NCBI RefSeq assembly: GCF_016863315.1 | Contig: NZ_BOOQ01000031.1 | Span: 124,001-188,000 of the forward strand | Source: Planotetraspora silvatica | GTDB lineage: Bacteria; Actinomycetota; Actinomycetes; Streptosporangiales; Streptosporangiaceae | Length of the DNA stretch: 64,000 nucleotides | Reading direction: 5' to 3' | Shown: positions 33,685 through 42,299 of the stretch, in pieces | Position numbering within the stretch: the stretch's first letter is position 1 | Layout: each line of letters begins with the position of its first letter | Program-made: the position numbers and the translations under genes | The notes under the pieces: model-generated | What the model saw: the letters and a program-made list of their open reading frames with translations, nothing else | What the model was told of the DNA's origin: nothing | Database searches by the model: none

Positions 33685-35325
33685 GTGGACGAGGCGGGCG
33701 CGCCACTGGTGCCGGGATACGAGGTGCTCGGCCTCCTCGGCCAGGGCGGGTTCGGCGTCGTCTACCGGGCCAGGCAACTCGCGGTGGGCCGAGAGGTCGC
33801 CCTGAAGATCGACAACCGGGTGCTGGTCTCCGAGCGAGACCAGCGGCGGTTCATGCGCGAGGTGACGGCGGCCGGCGCCCTGTCGGGGCACCCCCACGTA
33901 GCCGACATCTACGACGCGGGCATGCTCCCCGACGGCCGGCCGTACATGGTGCTGGAACTGTGCCCCGGCGGATCGCTGGCGGACCAGCTGAAGCGCAACG
34001 GCCCGCTGGGCGTCCACGAGGTCCGTGACATCGGGATCAAGATCGCCGACGCGCTGGCCGCCGCCCACGCGAACGGAGTGCTGCACCGGGACGTCAAGCC
34101 GGCCAACATCCTGATCAACTCCTACGGGATGGTGGCCCTGACCGACTTCGGGCTGGCCACACGGCCGGGGGGCGATCCCGCGCGGAGCGAGATGTCGGTG
34201 ACCAGGGACTCGCTCACCCCCGCGTACGCCCCTCCGGAGGCGTTCGACATGACCGAGCCCACCGCCGCCGGGGACGTGTACGCGCTGGCCGCCACCCTCT
34301 ACGCGCTGCTGCAGGGCAGGCCGCCCCGCTTCCCCGAAGGCGGTGTGGTCAACCTCGCGGTGATCATGGTGTTGCATCGGCGGCCCATCCCTGAGATCCC
34401 CGGCGTTCCGCCGGCGTTGACCGCCGTGCTCAGGCACGGCATGGCCACTGATCCCGCGCAGCGCGTCCAGACCCCGGCCGAGTTCCGCGACGCGCTGGCC
34501 GCCCTGGACGTCGACGGCTCGTCCATGTCCTCCGGATCTCCCCTGTCTTCCGGGTCTTCCGGCGTTCGCGGGGCGTCGTCGACGGCGGGCCCGGCCGCAC
34601 CGTCCTACGCCATGAGCGGTCCGGGCGCCGGGCGGCCGTCGGCGGACCCCCAGTCGACGGGGCCGGGTCTGCTCTCCGAGGCGGGCAGGCCCCACACCGT
34701 TCCGTCCGGTCTGCCGTCGGGAGGCATGCGGCAGTCGACGATCTTCGCGGCCGTGGCCGCGGTCTTCGCGCTCCTGCTCGCCGCCGGGATCGGCGTCCTG
34801 ATCTTCGACCGTCCCCCCGGACCCCCGCCACCCCGAGCGGGGCAGCCACCCGGCCCGCCGCCGGGGCAGCCCGGAGGCCCGCCGCCGCCCAACTACGAGG
34901 TGCCCGTCACCTCCACCGGTTGCCCGGCCTCCGCCGTCCAGGGGGTGATGGGAGCCGCGTGCGTCGTCAAGCCGGAGTGCTGGCACGGACTGACGTCGGT
35001 CGCGGGGGACACGACCGCGCGGCCCGCGTCCTGCGGCGGCCCGCACTCCTGGGAGACCTTCGCCATCGCGCCCCTGCCCCTCGACCTGACCACGAGCGAC
35101 CACGAGTCGGTGGCCAGACACCCCGTCGTGGCGAGCCTGTGCGCCATGGACATCCTGCTCAAATCGCGGCACGGCGCCGCGGCGAAACTGACACCCGACA
35201 GGTGGGAGGTCGACGTACTGCCGCCGAGCGCCGCCCGGTTCGCGGCGGGTTCCCGGGTCTACCGCTGCGTCGGTCACGTGGCCGGCAAGGACACGACGGG
35301 CAGCGCCTTCGCCGTCCCGAGCTGA
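33685..35325 (+). CDS. transmembrane serine/threonine protein kinase with extracytoplasmic domain
   Basis: A 546-residue PknB-type kinase from the GTG at 33685 (AGGAGG eight bases upstream). The glycine loop is LGQGGFGVVYRA near residue 19, the ATP lysine K41, the catalytic D136 in VLHRDVKPANIL, and D154 in TDFGLA. Residues 275-350 are a Ser/Pro-rich linker and about 352-375 a membrane helix (FAAVAAVFALLLAAGIGVLI). Outside follow a proline/glycine-rich stalk and a globular domain with paired cysteines (CPASAVQG, CVVKPECWHG, and ASCGGPHSWETF), resembling septum-formation domains. No PASTA repeats. It could phosphorylate GarA or division proteins, which is speculation. Confidence 0.93.
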   Translation: MDEAGAPLVPGYEVLGLLGQGGFGVVYRARQLAVGREVALKIDNRVLVSERDQRRFMREVTAAGALSGHPHVADIYDAGMLPDGRPYMVLELCPGGSLADQLKRNGPLGVHEVRDIGIKIADALAAAHANGVLHRDVKPANILINSYGMVALTDFGLATRPGGDPARSEMSVTRDSLTPAYAPPEAFDMTEPTAAGDVYALAATLYALLQGRPPRFPEGGVVNLAVIMVLHRRPIPEIPGVPPALTAVLRHGMATDPAQRVQTPAEFRDALAALDVDGSSMSSGSPLSSGSSGVRGASSTAGPAAPSYAMSGPGAGRPSADPQSTGPGLLSEAGRPHTVPSGLPSGGMRQSTIFAAVAAVFALLLAAGIGVLIFDRPPGPPPPRAGQPPGPPPGQPGGPPPPNYEVPVTSTGCPASAVQGVMGAACVVKPECWHGLTSVAGDTTARPASCGGPHSWETFAIAPLPLDLTTSDHESVARHPVVASLCAMDILLKSRHGAAAKLTPDRWEVDVLPPSAARFAAGSRVYRCVGHVAGKDTTGSAFAVPS

Positions 35326-35424
35326 CCGGGCCGGACGACGGACGAGGCGCGGCCTTCGCCGTCCGAGCCGTCCCGACCTGTCCCGAGCCGACCGGGCTGT
35401 CCGGGCCGTCCCGGGGACGAACGG

Positions 35425-36888
35425 CTACCGCTGCCGCCCGGCCAGTTCGGTGAGCTCCGCGAGGCCGTCCCTCAGGTAGTCGATGAGGTCCCAGACATCG
35501 GGGACCATCTCCCTGTCGACGACGATGCCGAAGTCGATCCGGCCGTCGTAGGAGAACACCGTGATGTTGATCCCGCCGCTCACATCGGTGATCACCGACA
35601 TCGGGTACTGGGCCAGCACCCGGCCGCCGCAGATGTAGAGCGGCGACTGGGGCCCCGGAACGTTGGAGATGAGCAGGTTCACCGCGGGAGCCGTACGGGA
35701 TGCGAGCCGGAAGGCCGAGCGGTTGGCGAGCGCGCTCAGCGCGGCCGGCATGGCCTGGCTGAACTCCAGGAGCCACGTCGCCGGAGCCGCCGCGAACCGT
35801 TCCTTCACGAGCTTCATGGCCTGGTTGACCGACTTGAGGCGCTCCTCCGGGTCGGCGACGTCGGTCGGGATCGTCGTCATCGCCAGCATGACCTCGTTGG
35901 CGAGGGAGTCGTCGGGCAGTTGCCCCCGGGTCGAGATGGGGATGCCGGCGACCAGCGGCAGGCGGGGCAGCTCGTCTCGTTTGTCCAGCCAGCGCCGCAG
36001 GGCCGTCGCGCACAGCGCCAGCACGACGTCGTTGACGGTGACGCCGAAGGCGTTCTTGACGTGCTTGACCTCCGCCAGCGGAAGCGCCCCGAAGGCGAAC
36101 CTGCGGTGTTCGGACACCCGGCCGGAGAACGGCGTGCGCGGCACCGACATCCGCGGCAGTCCCGGCAGGTCGGTGCCGCCGCGGATCAGGCGGGCCAGCA
36201 GCCCGGCGCCTGGGATCTGGGAGACGATCGGCACCTCGTCCAGCCTCGACACGGCCTCGCCGAAGAACCGCATCAGGGCCAGCGGGTTGTCCAGAACCCG
36301 GGCGACACCCCTGATGATCATCTCGAGGGGTTCGGGAGCGCGCTCGGCCGACTTCCAGACCGGCACGTCGGGCGCGTCGTCCGCCGGCGGGACCTCGCGC
36401 GGCTCCGGCGTGAAGTCCATGAGAGCCGCCAGCACCTCGGCGCCGGTCACGCCGTCGACGGCCGAGTGGTGCACCTTGGTGTAGACGGCCACCCGTCCGC
36501 CCGCGAGCCCGTGGATCAGGTAGAGCTCCCAGAGCGGGCGCCGCCGGTCGAGCCGCCTGCTGTGCAGCCGGGCGGCCTGGGCGGCGAGCTGGTGGTCGCT
36601 GCCCGGCGGCGCCAGCGCGAGTTCGCGGACGTGGTAGTCGAAGTCGACCTCCTCGTCCTCCGCCCAGTAGGGGTGATCGAGCCCCAGCGGCACCTCCACC
36701 AGGCGGCGGCGCAGCGGCGGGGCGAGGTGGAGCCGGTCGCGGAGCAGGCCGACCAGATCGTCCCGGGTGATCACTCCCCCGGGGGCGGTCGACGGGTCGA
36801 GGATGGTGAGCCCCGCGATGTGCGCGAGGTTCGTGGCCGTCTCGAAGTTGAGGAACTGCGCGTCGAGGGCGCTGAGCTGCCGTCCCAT
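35425..36888 (-). CDS. WS/DGAT acyltransferase (wax ester synthase/diacylglycerol acyltransferase)
   Basis: A 487-residue acyltransferase of the Atf/Tgs family, which esterifies diacylglycerol or fatty alcohols with acyl-CoA for storage lipid. The catalytic HHxxxDG is intact as HHSAVDG at residues 140-146, and the opening QLSALDAQFLNFETATN is typical. The C-terminal domain has VNLLISNVPGPQSPLYICGG and YDGRIDFGIVVD. It follows the PHP/Asp-box gene on the same strand after a long hairpin. Storage-lipid genes are common in actinomycetes in multiple copies. Confidence 0.95.
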   Translation of the reverse strand: MGRQLSALDAQFLNFETATNLAHIAGLTILDPSTAPGGVITRDDLVGLLRDRLHLAPPLRRRLVEVPLGLDHPYWAEDEEVDFDYHVRELALAPPGSDHQLAAQAARLHSRRLDRRRPLWELYLIHGLAGGRVAVYTKVHHSAVDGVTGAEVLAALMDFTPEPREVPPADDAPDVPVWKSAERAPEPLEMIIRGVARVLDNPLALMRFFGEAVSRLDEVPIVSQIPGAGLLARLIRGGTDLPGLPRMSVPRTPFSGRVSEHRRFAFGALPLAEVKHVKNAFGVTVNDVVLALCATALRRWLDKRDELPRLPLVAGIPISTRGQLPDDSLANEVMLAMTTIPTDVADPEERLKSVNQAMKLVKERFAAAPATWLLEFSQAMPAALSALANRSAFRLASRTAPAVNLLISNVPGPQSPLYICGGRVLAQYPMSVITDVSGGINITVFSYDGRIDFGIVVDREMVPDVWDLIDYLRDGLAELTELAGRQR

Positions 36889-36920
36889 GACCTACTCCCT
36901 GCCCCGAAATCCGGCCTTGG

Positions 36921-36987
36921 ACCGCCGCCGCACCACGCCCGTCCCCGGATGGTGAAATCAGAGGACGAGCGTGGTGCGGGCGGCGGT
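36921..36987 (-). terminator. long hairpin terminator after the PHP/Asp-box gene
   Basis: ACCGCCGCCGCACCACGCCC (continuing to 36944) pairs with 36963-36987 over about 24 bp, with one mismatch, one bulge and an 18-nt loop. It starts 8 bp beyond the stop codon and lies before the WS/DGAT start on the same strand, so it should end transcription of the upstream gene. Confidence 0.75.
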
Positions 36988-36994
36988 CGCCAGC

Positions 36995-39454
36995 CTAGAC
37001 GCGCAGCAGGAAGATCTGCTGGGTGCCGTCCCGCTGGGTGCGGGTGGCCCGCCGATCGCTGGTGAAGACCACGAAGCCGTCGCCCGCGGACGGGAAGGTG
37101 CCGTTGCCGAGGGTGCTGAGCTGCACCGGCGCCGTCCATCCCGTGCTCCGGTCGAGCCGGGACGTGAAGACCTTCCACCGCCAGTCGGCGGAGCGGGTGT
37201 CGTACCAGACCGCATGGACGGAGCCGTCCGAACCCTGGCTCAGGCTGGGACGCTGGCTCATCGCGTCCGGGTTCAGCCCGACCGGCTCGGACGCCGACCA
37301 GGTCCTGCCCCCATCGGCCGACCGGCTGGCGCGCAGGGACAGGTTCGCCCCCGAGCTCTGCAGCTTCTTGGTCTCCCACATGATCACGAACGTCCCGTCG
37401 CGGTCACCGGCGATGCTGGGATGCCGGTCCGCCGCGTTCGTCGCGGCGCTCACCTGTACGGGCGTCGTCCAGCCGCGCCCCTTGGCGTCCCGGACGCTCG
37501 CCACGATCTGCCAGTTGTCCGGGTCCGTGCCACCACCGGCGGGCTGGCCGGCCGGCGGGGTGTGCCCCGTCCACAGCGGGTCGGGGTCGAACCGGTTGTC
37601 CTGCCAGGTCACGACGACGCTCTCGTCCCGGCCGACGGCGATCGCGGGGAACAGTGAGGCCGGGTAACGCGGCGACCGCGCGTCCGTGGCGGGCGTGCCC
37701 GCGGTGACGGTCTTGCCCGGCGCCGACAGGTTGACGGGAGCCTTGTCGACGCCGATCACCTGCGCGTAGACGTCGAACGCGCCGCCGTCGTTGTCGGCCC
37801 AGGCGACGACGGCGTGCCTGCCGTCCAGGACCGACACCGCGGGGTGGATCGCCCGGCCCTGGGTGTCGGTGAGGCGGACGGCCGGCTCGAAGGAACGCCC
37901 GCCGTTCCGGCTGTGGCGCAGGAAGATCTGCGACCGGTGCGGCCGTTCCTGGCCCCGCGAGTCCTGCCACACGACCCAGACGTCGTCGCCCGACGCCGCC
38001 ACCCGCGGGGAGCAGGCGGTGGGTGAGCCCGCCGACAGTTCCAGCGTGTGGGCCGAGTGCCCGTGCGACTCCACCCGGCGGTAGACGACCGAGGTCCGGT
38101 GGTCGTGGTGCACCTGGGCGACGACATGGGCGACCCCGCCGTGCCCGGCGACGTCGGCGAAGCCCGCGAACTCACCGGTCTCACCGAGCACCAGGGACGC
38201 CCGGTCGTCGCGGGTCTCGGCAGGGGGAAGGGCGATCTCCGGAGCCGGTACGGCCGGCACCTTCAGGGAGACGAACACCGGCGAGGTGGCCGCCCGCAAC
38301 TGGTCGGGGAGCGTCGGGTCGGCGTCCACCCCCGACGGGTCGCCCGGTGCGCGGACCTCGGCCCGGAACCAGTTGTGCGTGCCGTCGAGGGTGAAGGGGA
38401 CGAGATACGTCTGGTCGGCCGAGCCGGGGGTGAAGGTCGCCAGCGGGCCGGCCGTACGGCCAGGGGACGCGTAGACGAGAACCTTGGCGCCGGCGCCGCC
38501 GCGGATGCGTACGCGCAGACGGGCCTTCTTCGGCAGACGGCGGTCACGCACGATCACCTCGTCTCCCCCGATGGCCTCGAACACGCCGTCACCGTCGACG
38601 TCGGCCTCGATCGTGACGAACGCCCCCTGGGGGGTGGCCGAGACCGCCGTGCGCCCGGCGCGGATCGCGTCGAGGATCCCGCGCACCGAGCGTTCGGCCG
38701 CGAACACCCAGGTGGTCGGCTGGCCGGGGCTCGCCTTTCCCCACACCTCGCGGAAGTGGCAGTCGCTCGCCCCGACCGCGCCGAAGCGGAACCCCTTGTT
38801 CCACCGGTTCTCGGCGTAGTCGATCTCGGCGTCCGGGTCGGAGGCGACGTTCCACACCTCGACCGTGTTCACGCCCTGAGCGCTGGCGTTGTCGTTGGGA
38901 CCCGCTTCGCGGGTGTACTCGCCGTCGTCGGGGTGGGCCGTCCCCCACGACGCGTCCTGCGCGTGCGCGTCCCAGATCGACTGCTGCACGTGCCGGAACG
39001 TCGCGGAGCCGGGCGGGTTGACCCCGTCCACGATCGTGTCGACCGCTCCGAGGACGGTGGCGTGCGGGGAGCCGTTCGCCTCCTCCCCGGGGATCAGGAG
39101 CAGCTTCGACGAGTGCCACTGGGGGTCCCAGTGCTGGTCGTAGGTGCGGTGGTCGGTCAGCGGCAGGAAGTCCAGCCCGACCCGCTCCGCCTCGCCGATC
39201 TGGTCGCTGACGGGGAGGTTCCCCGGCAGAGCCTGCTTGGACGTCTGGCGGGGGAGGCTGCCGTCGGCCGAGTGGTCGTCGTGCGCGTGAGTCTCTCCCG
39301 CCAGCCACTCCCCTCGCGGCGCCGCCTTCTTCGACTGTGCGGAGGCCGTCGACTGAGTGGACGCGGCCTGTGCGGCCGTCTGCTCCACGGACAGTCCGGC
39401 GGCCGCGACCGCCGTTCCTCCCACGACGATGAACCGCCTTCTGTTCAGCTCCAT
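36995..39454 (-). CDS. Tat-exported PHP-domain metallohydrolase with Asp-box propeller
   Basis: An 819-residue secreted protein from ATG 39454 (GGGG upstream). The N terminus MELNRRRFIVVGGTAVAAAG is a twin-arginine signal. Residues 55-330 are a CehA/McbA-like PHP domain with metal ligands in GETHAHDDHSADGS, then FLPLTDHRTYDQHWD, PGEEANGSPHATVLG and VGASDCHFREVWG. The C-terminal 400 residues are a beta-propeller with Asp-box loops (RHSRNGGRSFEPAVRL, then RSADGGRTWSASEPV). Related metallohydrolases act on phosphoesters or carbamates. The combination with a propeller suggests a cell-surface or secreted enzyme acting on a polymer or surface ligand; the substrate is unknown. Confidence 0.9.
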   Translation of the reverse strand: MELNRRRFIVVGGTAVAAAGLSVEQTAAQAASTQSTASAQSKKAAPRGEWLAGETHAHDDHSADGSLPRQTSKQALPGNLPVSDQIGEAERVGLDFLPLTDHRTYDQHWDPQWHSSKLLLIPGEEANGSPHATVLGAVDTIVDGVNPPGSATFRHVQQSIWDAHAQDASWGTAHPDDGEYTREAGPNDNASAQGVNTVEVWNVASDPDAEIDYAENRWNKGFRFGAVGASDCHFREVWGKASPGQPTTWVFAAERSVRGILDAIRAGRTAVSATPQGAFVTIEADVDGDGVFEAIGGDEVIVRDRRLPKKARLRVRIRGGAGAKVLVYASPGRTAGPLATFTPGSADQTYLVPFTLDGTHNWFRAEVRAPGDPSGVDADPTLPDQLRAATSPVFVSLKVPAVPAPEIALPPAETRDDRASLVLGETGEFAGFADVAGHGGVAHVVAQVHHDHRTSVVYRRVESHGHSAHTLELSAGSPTACSPRVAASGDDVWVVWQDSRGQERPHRSQIFLRHSRNGGRSFEPAVRLTDTQGRAIHPAVSVLDGRHAVVAWADNDGGAFDVYAQVIGVDKAPVNLSAPGKTVTAGTPATDARSPRYPASLFPAIAVGRDESVVVTWQDNRFDPDPLWTGHTPPAGQPAGGGTDPDNWQIVASVRDAKGRGWTTPVQVSAATNAADRHPSIAGDRDGTFVIMWETKKLQSSGANLSLRASRSADGGRTWSASEPVGLNPDAMSQRPSLSQGSDGSVHAVWYDTRSADWRWKVFTSRLDRSTGWTAPVQLSTLGNGTFPSAGDGFVVFTSDRRATRTQRDGTQQIFLLRV

Positions 39455-40151
39455 TGACGTTCCCCATCTGTTGCCGGCGCCGAGGTGATCCCGGAGTGAA
39501 ACCCGTCGAACGCTAGCCAGCTCTCTCCCGTCCCAGCTGAATGCCACCAAAATCCTGAATGTCCGATTTATTAATCACTAGGACACCCCCACCCCCTCGT
39601 CGTGATCATGCACAGGTTCGTGATCAAGCGCCTTGAGCTGCCCCCACCCCGAGCGTGATCATGCACGGGTTCGGGGAAGTGCCCGCTGACCTGCTCATTC
39701 ACGTTTCGTGATCATGCACACGTTCTGAATCAGCATCCTCGACCTGCGGCGATGTCGTCCGTGACCATGCACGGAGTCCTCGATGTGGCCCCGAGCGGGC
39801 GAAACGATGCTCGTGATCATGCGATCCACGCTGCGGCCCGGCCGCCGCATGGGCTCCCGATTCATCGCGGCGAACGCGCACGCCGCAGAGCTACGGCCGC
39901 TCCGCCGTACTCATGCACGGCCCTGATCCAGATCGGAGCAGGCAGGCCGATCGCCCAGCCGTACATGATCACGAGCGTGGGAAGCGCAGGCCAGGCGGCG
40001 CATTCCCGAAACCGTACATGATCACGGCCGAACAACACCAGGCCAAGGCCCATGATCACGAACCTGTGCATGATCACGAAACATGAAGCGGGAGGTCGGT
40101 GGGCACTTCTCCGAACCTGTGCATGATCACGGCGGGAAAGGGTGTGCATGA
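39455..40151. other. intergenic region, 697 bp, holding palindromic array 2
   Basis: No gene is supported. 39455-39600 contains the promoter region of the PHP/Asp-box gene, with an AT-rich stretch around 39550-39580. The rest is occupied by the second 53-bp-period array. The open frames in it are repeat artefacts. Confidence 0.6.
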
Positions 40152-40155
40152 TCAC
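39602..40155. repeat. palindromic array of 53-bp-period repeats, locus 2
   Basis: This is the same unit family as at 29.5 kb. Forward heads GTGATCATGCAC start at 39602, 39655, 39708, 39761 (GTGACCATGCAC) and 39813, spaced 53, 53, 53 and 52. Reverse heads CATGATCAC lie at 39964, 40017, 40051, 40069, 40122 and 40147. The forward unit at 39655 is largely the reverse complement of the reverse unit at 40069-40130 (shared AAGTGCCC, GACCT and GTTTC segments), so this too is an inverted repeat centred near 39890. Units are more divergent than at locus 1. The last reverse head overlaps the stop codon of the DUF3592 gene. Confidence 0.88.
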
Positions 40156-40565
40156 GGGCGGAGGAGGGTGAGGAGGGCGGCGGAGAGGATCGCCAGGGCT
40201 GTGCCGAGAAAGATCATTCCGGCGCGGAATCCGTTGTTCGTCGTGTCGTCGATGCGGACCCGGGTAGGTCTGGCCGGGTCGTACAGAACCGGAACCCTGT
40301 CTCCCGGCATGGCCGGAGGCGGGGTGCCGCCCAGCGGGGACTCGGCCTCCACCCGCTGGCCGTAGACCGTCGTGAAGCGCACTGTCGGGTGGTAGACGAT
40401 GCGGCCGTTGCGGGACCGGCTCGGGCGCAGCCGGACGACCTCCCCCTCCACCCGCTCTGCGCGCCTGCGGAACCGGCGGGCGCCGATGCCCAGCCCGCCG
40501 CCGACCAGAGCGGTGACGACGCCGACGACGCCGAGAACGAGGGGTAACAGGAGGTTCGGTGGCAC
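40152..40565 (-). CDS. DUF3592 domain membrane protein
   Basis: A 137-residue protein. An N-terminal membrane helix (LLLPLVLGVVGVVTALVGGG) is followed by a soluble beta domain (residues 35-105) with RAERVEGEVVRLRPSRSRNG, then YHPTVRFTT and GDRVPVLYDPARPTRVRID, the DUF3592 pattern. A second helix (MIFLGTALAILSAALLTLL) ends the chain. Function unknown in the family. The stop codon lies within the last half-unit of array 2. Confidence 0.88.
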   Translation of the reverse strand: MPPNLLLPLVLGVVGVVTALVGGGLGIGARRFRRRAERVEGEVVRLRPSRSRNGRIVYHPTVRFTTVYGQRVEAESPLGGTPPPAMPGDRVPVLYDPARPTRVRIDDTTNNGFRAGMIFLGTALAILSAALLTLLRP

Positions 40566-40639
40566 GTTCGCACCGTAGGGCGTCGGGCTTGCCCCTGGCT
40601 TGCGATCGCCTTGCCCGGCCGGCCGCTTCCCGGAAACGG

Positions 40640-41134
40640 TCAGGGGCGCAGGCGCATCAAGGTCTCGGCCACGTCGAACACCGACTCTCCCAGATCGAAG
40701 CGGCTGAACAGATGGATCTGCTCCCCCGCGTCGATCTCGAGCAACTCGGTGGTCAGGCCGTAGCGGCGGCGGCTGTCCACCCGGATCCTGTCGACGTCGT
40801 TCCAGGAGATCCGCTCCTTGCCGGCGAGCCCGGTGACGATCAGCCCGTCGTCTCCCACGGCCAGCCGTACGGGCGCGAAGAGATCACGGAACACCAGCAC
40901 GGCGAACCCGACGGCGGCGATTCCGGCAAGCAGAAGCTGCCGGCGGTCACCGATGAGCGCCAGCCCCACGCAGACGGCTACGCCGGCGGCCTTCAGAACA
41001 GTGACCTGCCAGGGCACCCGCCATTCGTGCCGCGGCCCCTCAACATCAGCCACCGTGAGAGCGTAACCCCTCGGAGGGCCGTCCGCAGATCTTGCCCCCG
41101 CTCCGTGGTGTCCCTCAGAGCGGGTGAGGGTCAT
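40640..41134 (-). CDS. PH-like domain membrane protein
   Basis: About 164 residues. Two membrane helices (VTVLKAAGVAVCVGLALIG and QLLLAGIAAVGFAVLVF, around residues 44-81) are followed by a small PH-like beta domain (LAVGDDGLIVTGLAGKERIS, then WNDVDRIRVDSRRRYG). The pattern resembles bacterial PH-domain (bPH/YdbT-like) envelope proteins of unknown function. The ATG at 41134 overlaps the stop of the phosphodiesterase gene (ATGA); a GTG at 41053 is an alternative giving 137 residues. Confidence 0.75.
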   Translation of the reverse strand: MTLTRSEGHHGAGARSADGPPRGYALTVADVEGPRHEWRVPWQVTVLKAAGVAVCVGLALIGDRRQLLLAGIAAVGFAVLVFRDLFAPVRLAVGDDGLIVTGLAGKERISWNDVDRIRVDSRRRYGLTTELLEIDAGEQIHLFSRFDLGESVFDVAETLMRLRP

Positions 41135-41622
41135 GTCACCGGGAGGATCCTGGCTTCGACGACACGGCCGTCCTCGATGTCGAGGACGCCCACGGTGCTG
41201 TGCGGCTGCCTGCGGCGGTCGGTCGGAGAGCCCGGGTTGAAGATCCGGACGCCGTCGCCCGTCAGGTCCATCGGGATGTGGGAGTGGCCGAAGACGACGA
41301 GGTCGGCGTCCGGGAACCGATGGCGCATCCTGGCGGTCCGCCCCGTGGCCTGCCCGCTGTCGTGGATCATCCCGATCCGCAGGCCGTCGACCTGGAGTTC
41401 CATGGTCTCCGGCGCGCCCCACACGGCCACGTCCGGCCCGTCGTTGTTGCCCAGCACCGCCCGGACGGGCGCGTACGCCGCGAGCTCGACCAGCACCTCC
41501 GCCGTGCAGACGTCTCCGGCGTGCAGGATCAGATCGGCCCCGCGAAGATGCTCCGCCACCGCCGGTGGGCACGACTTCCACCGTCGTGGGGCATGGGTGT
41601 CCGACAGGACCACGAGCCTCAT
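41131..41622 (-). CDS. YfcE/MJ0936-type metallophosphoesterase
   Basis: A 163-residue calcineurin-like phosphodiesterase. Metal ligands are SDTHAP at residues 7-10, LHAGDV, LGNNDGPD, MIHDSG and FGHSHIP, all in order. Family members hydrolyse phosphodiesters with Mn or Ni; the natural substrate is unknown. Start ATG 41622 is supported by GAGGAGG eight bases upstream; the longer open frame upstream is rejected. It overlaps the PH-like gene by 4 bp and is probably cotranscribed with it. Confidence 0.93.
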   Translation of the reverse strand: MRLVVLSDTHAPRRWKSCPPAVAEHLRGADLILHAGDVCTAEVLVELAAYAPVRAVLGNNDGPDVAVWGAPETMELQVDGLRIGMIHDSGQATGRTARMRHRFPDADLVVFGHSHIPMDLTGDGVRIFNPGSPTDRRRQPHSTVGVLDIEDGRVVEARILPVT

Positions 41623-41787
41623 CGTTCCATCCTCCTCGAACCACCCGCGGACACCCGCAAGTCGGCTGGGGATCACGGGATAACACTGAATAATCGGGGG
41701 AATAGGAACCCACGTCCCCGCCGTGACACGTCGCCGACGTGAGGCACGCACCACACGCCGGCCCCCACCCGGCGCTCGGGAGGAACG

Positions 41788-41925
41788 ATGACGAGGCAGA
41801 TCGCCGACGGCTTCCAGAACCCCCGGCTCATTGAGCTGGAAGCCCGCGTCCGCGGGCTGGAGACACAGGTCGCCCACCTCACCGAGCTGGTCAAGGCACT
41901 CTCCGGCGAGCGCGACCCCACTTGA
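41788..41925 (+). CDS. 45-residue predicted coiled-coil protein
   Basis: ATG at 41788 with GGGAGG four bases upstream encodes MTRQIADGFQNPRLIELEAR followed by VRGLETQVAHLTELVKALSG and ERDPT. Heptad hydrophobic positions (L, V, L, V, L, L, V, L) give a short leucine-zipper-like helix. An AT-richer stretch upstream (41680-41705) could hold its promoter. It is too short for family assignment; the clean start site and amphipathic helix make a real gene more likely than not. Confidence 0.6.
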   Translation: MTRQIADGFQNPRLIELEARVRGLETQVAHLTELVKALSGERDPT

Positions 41926-41985
41926 CCGGCCGCCCCATCCTGATCGGCCGACCGTCCTGACCGGCCGCCCATCCTGACCGGCCAC
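41924..41985. repeat. imperfect tandem repeat of ACCGGCCGCCCATCCTG
   Basis: Three and a half copies of a 17-18-bp unit (ACCGGCCGCCCCATCCTG, ATCGGCCGACCGTCCTG, ACCGGCCGCCCATCCTG, ACCGGCC) begin at the stop codon of the 45-residue gene. Probably slippage; GC-rich stems may help end transcription. Confidence 0.6.
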
Positions 41986-42013
41986 TACCAGGACGCCGCC
42001 CGGTTCCGGACTG

Positions 42014-42223
42014 TCACCGGGACGGCGGGTCACCCGGACGTACGGCGCCGCCCACCTGCTGCCGCCCGGAAGGGATCGGCGTCGGCATGTACGGCTCCCG
42101 CCTGGTGGTGGCCGCCATCGCCCCCAGCGCGACCAGCACGACGGCCGAGATCGCCAGCAGCGCCAGGACGACGAGCACCGTCAGCGCCGCCAGGGAGATG
42201 ATCGCTCCCAGCAGCTCCGCCAT
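42014..42223 (-). CDS. small single-span membrane protein
   Basis: A 69-residue protein with one long hydrophobic stretch (residues 4-38, LLGAIISLAALTVLVVLALL onward) and a hydrophilic proline/glycine-rich tail. The ATG at 42223 follows GGGGGACCACGC. It is downstream of the Ppx/GppA gene on the same strand (76 bp). No family recognised. Confidence 0.6.
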   Translation of the reverse strand: MAELLGAIISLAALTVLVVLALLAISAVVLVALGAMAATTRREPYMPTPIPSGRQQVGGAVRPGDPPSR

Positions 42224-42299
42224 GCGTGGTCCCCCAAGAGGTCGGCCTCACGATCTCGCAGGGCATCCCGAGATCGCATATAGCGGCTGAGTGCCCCTT

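Noticed and set aside
39752-40155. ORFs inside array 2 on both strands
   Set aside because: Same reason as for array 1; composition and repeats explain the open frames.
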